A DNA stretch of 64,000 nucleotides, taken from positions 27,768,186-27,832,185 of the forward strand of contig JAGTTD010000002.1 in the NCBI GenBank assembly GCA_018398585.1, in the 5' to 3' direction. This stretch comes from Simmondsia chinensis. Its lineage: Eukaryota; Streptophyta; Magnoliopsida; Caryophyllales; Simmondsiaceae. Below are positions 56,801 to 63,589 of the stretch, in pieces; within the stretch, counting starts at the first letter, position 1, and every line of letters starts with the position of its first letter. The notes beneath the pieces were generated by a model, which worked only from the letters and a program-made list of their open reading frames with translations, had not been told where the DNA came from and did no database searches. A program made the position numbers and the translations under genes.

Positions 56801-59800
56801 CAGCAACTAATAGAAACTCCACATCACTATCATCCTCTACAACACTAGCCTCAGCGGACTTATCTTTGCCCTGGTCACCCCTGTTACCCTCTTTCATTTT
56901 ATTTTTATATTTGTAACAGTCTTTCTTTATGTACCCTTTCTCGTGATAGTAATGGCATAACAGGTTCTTATTTCTAGATTTAGACCTAGACTTTTTCCCA
57001 CCATAGGATCCCCTATGTTCTGATCTACCTCTCACATGCAAACTACTACCTGAGTCATTTACCGAGTCAGATAACTCTCTATCTACCCCTTCTTTACTCA
57101 CAAGGTTTCTTTTCACCTCATCAACAGTAACGGTCGGCCTACCCCCATATATCATGCTTTCTACAAAGGCCTTATACCAATTTGAGAGTGAACAAAGTAA
57201 CAACATAGCGTGATCCTCGTCCTTAGGGACATCATCCAATTCCTTTAATTCTTGTATGATAGAAGTAAACTCGCTAAGATGGTTTTTAAGAGATGTACCT
57301 TTTGTTATACGGAAAGTGAATAACCGATGCTTCACTGCGAGTTTGTTGGAGACTGACTTATGGAAAAACATGTCTAGTAATTTTTCCCATAACTCCTTTG
57401 CTGTTTCCATCTCCAAGACCTCTGACAGAACATCATCAGCTAAATACATCTGTATCGCCCAAGGTTGTCAAAATCGGGATTCTACGTAGAATCGACGAGG
57501 GGTCATCAGAATCGGAATCGTAGAATCGAATCGAGAATCGTAAGATTCTACTTTATGTGTATATAAATTATTTATACTGACAAAATTAGTCTAACAATTC
57601 TCAAATATATGATAAAAGAACATCAAAAAGTCTATAACACATTAGTTTTACAATACATTGAAAACCTAAAGGTAGGAACAAGTGTAACATCATTGTAACA
57701 TAAAACATACATTCAAAGTCTCAACTCATAGCATCATAAAGTTCAAAAAAAAAAAAAAAAAACCTCATAGCATCATCAATAGTCATATCCAAAATCAAAG
57801 TTACTGTCGTCAATATCATTTACAGTGCTAGTGTTCATATTTCCAACATCATTAAGAGAATCAACCCAATTATAGTATTATTTCCAACCAAACCTTCCAT
57901 ACAAAAACACATATATACTGAAAAGTAATAAATTTTTAAATTCAGTTCACATTGAAGTTGGGGTCTTATCGTCATTGAGAATATTTTTATAAAATTTTTC
58001 ACTAAATGACATACTTTTTTGATACTCATAATGAAAAAAAGATAATTTGAAATGAAAATTTCAAATTTGTGACTCACGAAGTTCAATAAATAATTTTAGA
58101 ATTATTTAAAAAATTTTCATTATTACGTGTCAAATATTATATATTTTTCCTACAAGTAAAATATTACAAATAAAGTCCAACAGAAATTGAGGTATAAATA
58201 TAGAAATATAAATATACAACTTAAGTTACCTAAGTGTAGAGTTGAAAAAGGTTAAAAAGAATTTGAAATAATTTGCATACAAACTAAAAATTTTGAACAG
58301 TGTATATGGGTAAATTATATGTATAAGTATATCTAAACAAAAAATGGTAAGACTATCGACATATAACAAAATTATTTATTTTTAATTTTTGCCTAAAATA
58401 TGTAATAGTTATATTATGTGTACAAAAACTAGTGAGAAAAATATCCCTAAATCAAGTCACTTCAAGAATTGGAAAAAAAAAAAAAAGGGGATATCTTAAT
58501 TGGGAATCTTACCCACGCCACACATAGGGACAACTAAGCAAAGGACCACTTGGCCAAGGGTCCTAGAGCTGTCATTATTCATGTTAAATTTATTTTAAAT
58601 AAAGGTGTATATCTGGCAACCTAAATCGGTAAAATTGGGTAAAATCGCTATTTTGATTCGATTTTACCAATTTTGGCCCGATTATGATCCGATTCTACTT
58701 GAGTACAATTTTTTAAGCAATTTGAATCAATTTGTTAAAGTAGAATCGTACGATTTTATGATTTGAATCGCGATTTTAATAACTATGGTATCGCCGTGAG
58801 AGCCTTATCATCCATCTCTTCCCATTGTGCCTCGGTCATAGTCTCGGGTTTCTTCTCTTTCCCCTCCAGTGCTTTCTTCAAGCTATTCTGAGTCAAGAGT
58901 CCTTTCACACGGACTTGCCATAAGCTGAAGCTTCCTTGACCTCTGAACTTCTCTACCTCGGTTTTAATACCTACCAATTCGAATAACCAGGCTCTGATAC
59001 CAATTTGTGCTGAAATAACTAATTCTCCCGGTATGCGATCGAATCAAATACCACGACAATACGAGAAGTAAATGGACTAAAAGAGAAAAGAAACAAACGA
59101 TACAAGTATTTACGTGGAAACCCCTCTACAATCGAGAGGGGAGAAAACCACAGGCGAAGATTGGAGCTTTTTATTATTGATGAATCAAGAAGAGAACAAA
59201 TACATAAACTCTTCTCTCTCTCTCACGCAAGATGACGACAGCCTGTCTTTTGTTTGGATACACAAAAATGAAACCCTCGTGCGGTATTTATAATCCTGTG
59301 AAAAATAGGACCCCAATCGATCGAGATTTCCCGATCGATCGCCAATTGCCGATCGATCGGCACCCTCTCTGCAGCGGCACCTCAGAATTATACAGAAAGC
59401 TCCCCGATCGATCGGTTATGATACCCGATCGATCGGCGCACTGCCGCCCTTGACAAACCACCAATAAATACCCCAAATTTGAGATATACCCTAACAAAAT
59501 TAGTGGATATTATTCACTGTAAATCACATCATTACTCTAAAAATAATAATTTTTTGCCGTAACAATAACTTTAGTAATAAAGTAAAAGAATAGTTTGCTC
59601 TGTGCTCCATGTGTTTAATCGAAGCATCAAGTAGATTTTTGAAAAAGAAAACGCTATATGCCATCTATTTTATGTATCAAATTTAAAACTTGATAATGTA
59701 TTAATATATAGTCATACTATAAAAACAATATTAAAACTCCGAAGTTAAGTATACTTGGACGAGAACAGTAGCAAGATAAATGGCCTCTTGGGAAGTCCTC

Positions 59801-61595
59801 ACCCTCAGTTTAGGGGCACTTGGTAATAGCCTCTCTTCAGGGGTCATACCCTGAAGGGAGAAGGCTGCGTACATCCGTCCCCTCGGACCCTGCTTAGGCG
59901 GGAGCCCTTGGGGCATTGCGTATGTTGTTGTTGCTATATAAAAACAATATTAAAATTTTATTTGCAGCTTCCCATCAAGTGTCTAAACGGCAAATGCTAA
60001 GTTATATTAATTGTACTTTATTTATTATTATGCAATTAATTTTCATGTGCTCTATTGATTAATATATAAGCAAAATATGTTACTATTAATAATATATTAA
60101 TTAGTGATCAACTTTTCTAATAATAGAATAATTTAGTAAAAAAAGTGAAAGAATAAATATATGATGATTACATGTTAATATGAGCCCTTTAAACAAACAT
60201 CAGAAAAGCCCCTTTGTAAACAGTAGTTGCCTTTGACATGATTGCTCAAGTGCTTTGTAGATAACCTTTAATGGTCGTGGTTGGGAAAAAGCCTCTTTGG
60301 ACGAGTTTTTCTAATTCTAATGAATTAATGATAAAGTATATCTATCGAGTTTTAATTATTCTTTTTATTATAATGAACAACTTTACTATAATTTTGTTAA
60401 ATATACTTGAATGATTAGATATTAAATTTAGAAATTATTTTTTTATAACAAGGGATTCACTCACTTTAAAAAGTGACCAAGATACAATTAATTAATATGA
60501 CTTATGATCATGTATTCATTGGACATGTACCAAAAATATAACTGTTTTGCATATGTATTTAGAGAAACACTTTCAAATTTAGCAACTTTTTAAATATTTT
60601 TCATATAAAAGAATAATAATTCTTACACTGGCTACAATTATTATATAATTTTAATATTTTATTATCATAGCTAAAAATAATGTTATGTATATCAAATCAA
60701 ACACTTCACCTGAAAGCCTATCCGTATGTTTCTAATAAAATGTCATGTATCATGTAGTATTTTCAATTTCAATATCAAAGTTACTTTAAAACCTTTTTTT
60801 TTTAAAAACATAAATTAACTTTAACTTTTTTTTTTTCAATACCATGTGTTCACGTTCTATAAATCTGTTATCAAATTTGGTTCAACTTGCTTTTTAATTT
60901 CATCGAAATCACACCTTTCGAATCATTTTCACTCTTGAGCTTTACCTTTTTTGGTTTCATTTAACACATTAGAATATGAAATTAATTTTAAATTTTCACT
61001 ATATCGTCTTAAACTTTAGAGAAATTGGGCTCCTTAAAAGATATCCAACTCGCTTTTTGGAGAAAAATTACCTCCATTCTTAACTTCAATAATATAATTC
61101 AAAAAGGTATGTGATGGGTATTAATAAGCTTTTGTTTACCATAAGAGCTTAAAAAAATTAGCCATTACTAGTTTAAGTTTTTGAAGTAAAGAGGGTACCA
61201 ACACGCTGGCACTAGATCCTATTAGAATTCCGAAGTTAAGCGTGCTTGAGCGAGAGTAGTACCAAGATGGGTGACCGCTTAGGAAGTCCTTACTCAAAAA
61301 TAGCCTCTCTTCAAGGTGCCTCCTTGAAGGAGGAAGGCTACGCACAACCACTCTTTAGACCCTGCTTTGGCGGGAGCCCTTAGGGCAGCGGGAATATTGC
61401 TTTTTAGCTTAAGTTTTTGAGAAAATTTATTAATAATGATGTGGTCTTTGGGGGTGTGTGTGCAGTGTACTAGGTGGAGTTATGTTCATTGGAGGACTAT
61501 ACAGCTTTCTGTGGGCAAAGAGCAAAGAAAAGAAGATGATTGCTATTGAACTGATAAAAAATACTCAACCCAAGGAATGCGTTTTGCCTGTTTGA
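39037..61595 (+). CDS. WAT1-related (UMAMIT / nodulin MtN21, EamA) transporter, seven exons
   Basis: Exons 39037-39209, 42223-42285, 42760-42876, 45907-46165, 46263-46421, 46736-46887 and 61466-61595 join to a 1053-bp CDS (350 residues plus stop), open throughout, with every intron GT-AG. Two EamA halves (about 10-148 and 184-325) give about ten membrane helices. Family blocks include [94 protein letters not shown] and [18 protein letters not shown]. Length and exon number are usual for the family. The start has a good context (AAAAATGGA). Members move amino acids or, for WAT1, auxin, across plasma or vacuolar membranes; the substrate here is unknown. Introns 1, 3 and 6 are long and full of transposons, but the exons look intact. 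Confidence 0.93.
39785..39837 (-). mobile_element. Tiny poly-A retroposed fragment in intron 1
   Basis: A 53-bp insert (25 T, then GGGAACAAAAAGACGCCCGA and GGGCCACT) is flanked by the 12-bp duplication GATATAATGATT (39773-39784 and 39838-39849). On the minus strand this is a very short 5'-truncated sequence ending in poly-A, the mark of L1-type retroposition. Its source is unknown. Confidence 0.7.
41261..41848. mobile_element. Long-inverted-repeat MITE in a TA microsatellite, intron 1
   Basis: Arms of about 120 bp (from GGGAGCGGCTGAAATGAGAA at the left and the complement of TTCGCATTTCAGCCTCTCTC at the right) share AGTTCTGT-AAGAATAT, ATCTACACA, TCAATGGTTCTAA and GGAGCCCTACCAC. Outside both ends are TA repeats (41243-41260 and 41859-41886), so it went into, or brought, a TA microsatellite. 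The core is CCACC-rich with a 30-bp minisatellite. Confidence 0.75.
41611..41700. repeat. Three 30-bp tandem units in the MITE core
   Basis: GTGRCGGGGTGACGGAGAGG-AGCAGTGGCA repeats three times at exactly 30 bp, with one difference in the first unit. Confidence 0.95.
41905..42065 (+). mobile_element. 5S-headed SINE, copy D, shortened, in intron 1
   Basis: 161 bp between TGTTGAGAAT (41895-41904) and TGCTGAGAAT (42066-42075), a likely 10-bp duplication with one difference. AGGATGGGAGTCCTCG is 5S box C with its middle lost. Then come AAAGGCTGCGTACATCCACC, GACCCTGCTTAGTGCGGGAG and a TTG-repeat end. Hairpin 1 is badly decayed. It lies 150 bp before exon 2, in sense orientation. Confidence 0.75.
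42223..42285 (+). CDS. Exon 2 of the WAT1-related gene
   Basis: 63 bp, acceptor GTACAG, donor GG|GTAAGT; codes [19 protein letters not shown], the loop and start of helix 3. Confidence 0.9.
42760..42876 (+). CDS. Exon 3 of the WAT1-related gene
   Basis: 117 bp, acceptor TTTCAG, donor CAG|GTAAAA. Codes the best conserved block, [20 protein letters not shown], helices 3 and 4. Confidence 0.93.
43006..43189. repeat. 92-bp tandem duplication in intron 3
   Basis: TATATTCTTCTTCTTTATCT ... GATAAGTCAATG occurs twice with period 92 and a handful of differences, followed by a GT/TA microsatellite. Confidence 0.9.
44406..44891. mobile_element. Possible MITE in intron 3
   Basis: The left end GAGCCTATTAGGGATTACTG and the complement of the right end, AAGCCTATTTGAGATTGCTT, form an inverted repeat that continues loosely as AT-rich sequence (ATTTATTTT-AAAACAC). 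The core has AAGAAGCAGTTTGTGTTTGG and GCCAAACACCCTTC, a pattern common to one plant MITE type. I cannot make out a target duplication. Confidence 0.45.
45907..46165 (+). CDS. Exon 4 of the WAT1-related gene
   Basis: 259 bp, acceptor TAACAG, donor CAG|GTAAAC. Codes [20 protein letters not shown], then a Ser/His-rich cytosolic loop (about residues 155-182) and the start of the second EamA half ([17 protein letters not shown]). Confidence 0.92.
46263..46421 (+). CDS. Exon 5 of the WAT1-related gene
   Basis: 159 bp, acceptor TTATAG, donor TGT|GTATGT. Codes [20 protein letters not shown] and [20 protein letters not shown], strongly conserved in the family. Confidence 0.93.
46736..46887 (+). CDS. 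Exon 6 of the WAT1-related gene
   Basis: 152 bp, acceptor GAACAG, donor GGAAG|GTACTT. Codes [20 protein letters not shown] and [17 protein letters not shown]. It precedes the 14.6-kb intron 6. Confidence 0.92.
47037..47848 (-). repeat. 3' LTR of the first copia element
   Basis: 812 bp, about 137 bp longer than its partner because a block around 47462-47575 (GTGTGTTGCTTGAGAAAAGC ... CTTTACAAAGTG) is missing from the other LTR. It contains a GGGC repeat of about seven units near 47668-47695, present only in remnant form (GTGCGGCAAGTGAGCGG) in the other. Confidence 0.88.
47668..47696. repeat. GGGC tetranucleotide microsatellite
   Basis: About seven GGGC units inside the copia 3' LTR. The G-runs could form a quadruplex. 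Confidence 0.9.
48454..49241 (-). pseudogene. RNase H region, first copia element
   Basis: The frame 49241-49053 has [14 protein letters not shown] (RT/RNase H connection). The frame 48795-48454 has [20 protein letters not shown] (catalytic Glu) and [20 protein letters not shown] (catalytic Asp), then [20 protein letters not shown] and [13 protein letters not shown], the usual end of copia pol. Between them, stops interrupt the reading. Confidence 0.88.
49225..50281 (-). pseudogene. Reverse transcriptase, first copia element
   Basis: The frame 49791-49225 has [40 protein letters not shown] (first Asp), [20 protein letters not shown] and the intact active site [14 protein letters not shown], then [20 protein letters not shown]. 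The N-terminal part upstream to 50281 ([20 protein letters not shown]) is the integrase-to-RT linker, in other frames. Confidence 0.9.
50355..50990 (-). pseudogene. Integrase, first copia element
   Basis: The frame 50969-50355 carries [20 protein letters not shown] (first Asp), [40 protein letters not shown] (second Asp) and [20 protein letters not shown] (Glu), so the DDE residues are present. It continues to the SGQSWTARL stop where relatives read [13 protein letters not shown], so a frameshift lies near 50380. Confidence 0.9.
50926..52340 (-). pseudogene. gag and protease, first copia element
   Basis: Starts at 52340 with [20 protein letters not shown], shifts frame near 52150, then runs open for 409 codons: [20 protein letters not shown] (UBN2-type gag), a basic stretch, a zinc-knuckle position reading [14 protein letters not shown] where both leading Cys are Tyr, protease [19 protein letters not shown] with its DTG intact, and the pre-integrase domain [20 protein letters not shown] with [10 protein letters not shown]. 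The loss of the zinc knuckle would impair RNA packaging. Confidence 0.88.
52393..53067 (-). repeat. 5' LTR of the first copia element
   Basis: 675 bp. On the inner side, 52341-52392, there is no recognisable tRNA-iMet primer site; gag starts only about 52 bp from the LTR. Confidence 0.85.
53183..53665 (-). repeat. 3' LTR of the Tork-like element
   Basis: 483 bp. Compared with the 5' LTR, its GATCGATC palindromes are decayed by C-to-T and G-to-A changes (CGATCAATTGG, CGATCGATCAG, CAATCGATTGG). Confidence 0.9.
53735..54517 (-). pseudogene. RNase H region, Tork-like element
   Basis: 260 open codons: [60 protein letters not shown] (first Asp), [20 protein letters not shown] (Glu), [20 protein letters not shown] (Asp) and [15 protein letters not shown]. 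All catalytic residues are present and this is the least damaged domain of the element. Confidence 0.92.
54539..55400 (-). pseudogene. Reverse transcriptase, Tork-like element
   Basis: The frame 54790-54539 holds the active site [20 protein letters not shown] and [20 protein letters not shown]. Upstream, in broken frames to about 55200, are the start of the RT (KRLVAKG-like, [20 protein letters not shown] and [20 protein letters not shown]). The interruptions are single stops and small shifts. Confidence 0.88.
55657..56684 (-). pseudogene. Integrase with pre-integrase domain, Tork-like element
   Basis: Frame 56684-55938: [20 protein letters not shown] and [14 protein letters not shown] (zinc-binding), [20 protein letters not shown] (first Asp), [20 protein letters not shown] (second Asp). 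A frameshift near 55945 leads to the frame 55959-55657 with [20 protein letters not shown] (Glu), [16 protein letters not shown] and [16 protein letters not shown]. Confidence 0.9.
56700..57459 (-). pseudogene. gag C-terminal part and protease start, Tork-like element
   Basis: Contains [20 protein letters not shown] and [40 protein letters not shown] and a basic region. The zinc knuckle reads [14 protein letters not shown], with one Cys and the His both Tyr. The protease start [20 protein letters not shown] lacks the active-site Asp of the usual DTG/DSG triplet. It joins 58788-58977 once the hAT element is taken out. Confidence 0.88.
57460..58787. mobile_element. Non-autonomous hAT element with AATCG-type subterminal repeats
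   Basis: 1328 bp between the perfect 8-bp duplications GTATCGCC (57452-57459 and 58788-58795). Ends: CAAGGTTGTCAAAATCGGGA and, from the other side, CATAGTTATTAAAATCGCGA. Both ends are crowded with GAATCG/CGATTC motifs, and the AT-rich core has no coding content. With it removed the gag reading [13 protein letters not shown] is continuous, so it arrived after the copia element. Confidence 0.92.
58783..58977 (-). pseudogene. gag N-terminus, Tork-like element
   Basis: [20 protein letters not shown] and [20 protein letters not shown] with [14 protein letters not shown]: the N-terminal gag block of Tnt1/Tork elements. It starts at 58977, 14 bp after the primer site, and is cut by the hAT insertion. 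Confidence 0.9.
58991..59002 (-). other. Primer binding site of the Tork-like element
   Basis: GCTCTGATACCA on + is the exact complement of TGGTATCAGAGC (tRNA-iMet 3' end), three bases from the LTR. Confidence 0.92.
59006..59496 (-). repeat. 5' LTR of the Tork-like element
   Basis: 491 bp. It contains five GATCGATC-type palindromes (near 59316, 59332, 59350, 59405 and 59430) upstream of its TATA box (minus; TATTTATAATC on + near 59285). Confidence 0.92.
59737..59936 (+). mobile_element. 5S-headed SINE, copy E, in intron 6
   Basis: 200 bp between perfect 19-bp duplications TATAAAAACAATATTAAAA (59718-59736 and 59937-59955). It starts CTCCGAAGTTAAGTATACTT (5S box A region) and goes on with GAGAACAGTAGCAAGATAAA and CTTGGGAAGTCCTC (box C). 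Then come linker, hairpin 1 (CTTCAGGGGTCATACCCTGA AG), GAAGGCTGCGTACATCCGTC, GACCCTGCTTAGGCGGGAGC and TTG units. It lacks the first 40 or so bases of 5S. Sense to the host gene. Confidence 0.93.
61185..61408 (+). mobile_element. 5S-headed SINE, copy F, most complete head, in intron 6
   Basis: 224 bp between TTAAGTTTTTGA at 61173-61184 and 61409-61420. From 61193 the head follows plant 5S rRNA from near its start: GGGTACCAACACGCTGGCAC, TAGATCCTATTAGAATTCCG, AAGTTAAGCGTGCTTGAGCG (box A), AGAGTAGTACCAAGATGGGT (intermediate element and box C) and GGAAGTCCTTA. Then hairpin 1 in the altered form CTTCAAGG-CCTTGAAG, GAAGGCTACGCACAACCACT, GACCCTGCTTTGGCGGGAGC and a decayed end (ATATTGCTTT). It ends 57 bp before exon 7, in sense orientation. 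Confidence 0.93.
61466..61595 (+). CDS. Exon 7 of the WAT1-related gene
   Basis: 130 bp, acceptor GTGCAG, stop TGA at 61593-61595. Codes [20 protein letters not shown] (last helix) and a short polar tail. Confidence 0.92.
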
Positions 61596-61772
61596 ATTCT
61601 ATCACTCGTTTCTTCATTTTACCTTTTGCACAATCCCAGCATTGTTAAATATTTCTCATCTTACAACATTTCCAAAGTGGTATTGTCTAACCGGAGTTTT
61701 GGGACAATTAAAATACCATCAAAGACGTTATGTTTCATGAAGAGAAACAACAAGATATTTAGCTACATATAC

Positions 61773-61778
61773 AATAAA
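61773..61778 (+). promoter_or_regulatory. Possible polyadenylation signal of the WAT1-related gene
   Basis: AATAAA 178 bp after the stop, a usual distance for plant genes. Plant signals are loose, so this is only plausible. Confidence 0.4.
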
Positions 61779-62499
61779 AGGATGACGCATTCCAGAAAAC
61801 AAGCAAGTGCAACACATTCAAAAGAAGGATATGAAAGACAGCATTAGGATTCAAAATATGTTCCCAACTTATAAACATGTTAATTTTTTGTTCTTTTCTA
61901 ATAGCATTGTCACCTTTTGTGTAAATTTTTTTCAAATGTAATGTCTTCTAAGATAAATTTTCCAATTGCTTTAGTATGACTAAGAAATCAAGTGGCTTTA
62001 GCCGTGCACCAGTTTTCTCGTCTAGAAATTAAAGGTAGATGGATATGTTGTATTATTAGTGGTGCAACTAGCTACTATTCAAGGAAGAGTCACTATAAAA
62101 GAACAATCCCGTAAGGCCTTTATAAAGTATATGTATAATGCATTAAAGAAAGAGCGTGTTTAATATATTAATTTAAATTTGGGGCGTGATGATTAATATG
62201 ATTCATAATATTTAATATATGGACTACAGAGATTAGTTCACAAGTAATGGATATTATTTTCGTTTTGTTATACTTTCACAGATTTGTTTTTCCTATGTTA
62301 AAAAAATATGCTTGTAAATTTGACATAGTTATATTGATCTTTAAGAATTCGATTTTCTCTTTCCACTATATTGTTTTATTAAGTAGTTCTAGGAATTGAA
62401 AAGCTGTGATCATTTCAAAAATAATCACAATAAATTAAAGATTGCCATATTTAAATTTTATTTATTAATCACTTCTAATTGATATAATTTTCAAATTCC
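61779..62499. other. No gene seen
   Basis: AT-rich 3' flank of the transporter gene. Only short random frames. Confidence 0.6.
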
Positions 62500-62700
62500 T
62501 TTTCTTCTGAATACATTGGAATGATTTTTCAAACTTCCCAATCTTGTATACAAGAAAGAGACTCTAAGTAAAATGGGCGTAGTCATCAACAACTACAAGC
62601 CAATATTGCTTTCTACCTAGGCTCGAATATTCAATGGAAACAAACAAATCCATATACATCAAGAATATGATCTTTTACAGTTTTGGGTTCGGTTATACTT
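62500..62700 (-). pseudogene. Ty1-copia integrase fragment
   Basis: The minus reading gives SSLGRKQYWLVVVDDYAHFT, then a stop where Trp is expected, and SLFLVYK: the VVDDYSRFTWVYFL block of copia integrase. Neighbouring frames are too damaged to extend it. Confidence 0.65.
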
Positions 62701-63589
62701 CCTAACCATTATTTCCTTTTTTTTAATAAGGGTTTGCTCATCATGTGAGGACCCTTAACCTACTAAGCTACCTCAAATTTTTAGAGAGATTCATCCTTTT
62801 CTGCTATGACCTCAGGATGTCGATACCATAAACCCTATTGTTCCCAAGGCTCTCTTCCTTTATTATACTTAGCAGCACTTTCAGCTAGTTGGAGAAAACT
62901 AGTGAAGTTTGTACCTTGAATTTCTTCTTGTACTCTATGTGGAGGCCATTCAAAGCCAATTTAGCATTTTTTACACCCGAATCGATGGAGTTGGAGTGAT
63001 GTTGTCTTGGCATAAAAGGACTCGTGTTCAACACATGCAATCATGCTCAAGACATAACAATCTTAAGAAATGGAAATGGCAACGTCTAGATCCCATCTAC
63101 TCAATTAATTAAAGCCCCAAAATTAAAGTAGCTCGAGGTGGTTGACTAGACTTATAAGCTCAAGCTTGAGGTTATTACCCAAGAGGCAACTGCCGAAGAT
63201 CGAGATAACTATTTCAAGCGAGTATCAATACTGTGGGCCTTAGAAACATTCACTAGAATATGGACGAACATTGGAAAAGACTATTTGACCTTAGGCACAT
63301 GTGTTAAAGCACTTTCAAGTGTTAGTCCAGGGCTATGGTAGCATAGAGGTTGAACGTGGGACAAATATCCAGTCAATTTAAGGGTCCCAGCACCAACACA
63401 AAACTTCTACAGTTTTCATAAATTCCCTTTATAGCACAATTTTGCATAGTCAGTTTTTATTTTTCGATATTAGTAGATGTACTTACAGCTTTCTCTTGCT
63501 TCTTCAGGCAATACATGTAGGCGTTCAATTGCAATATACAGAATAGTAATCTCTTTTGCCATATAATCTTTATCCAACCCTTTTGAAAG
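62701..63589. other. No gene seen; decayed repeat sequence likely
   Basis: Several pieces have the base composition of gypsy coding remains (CTCGAGGTGGTTGACTAGAC near 63130), but I cannot assign a domain. Confidence 0.4.

Larger units (their letters stand above)
53183..59496 (-). mobile_element. Ty1-copia (Tork-like) element in intron 6, minus orientation
   Basis: LTRs 53183-53665 and 59006-59496 are flanked by the perfect duplication AAATT (53178-53182 and 59497-59501). The primer site is the exact complement of GCTCTGATACCA at 58991-59002. Gag resembles the Tnt1 (Tork) group ([20 protein letters not shown]). Gag, protease, integrase, RT and RNase H are all present but contain stops, a lost protease Asp and a hAT insertion (57460-58787). 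The same LTR family left a solo LTR at 38315. Confidence 0.93.

Noticed and set aside
61191..61300. A real 5S rRNA gene
   Set aside because: The 5S-like part is diverged, lacks the usual 3' end and T-run terminator, and is joined to a retroposon tail within target duplications.
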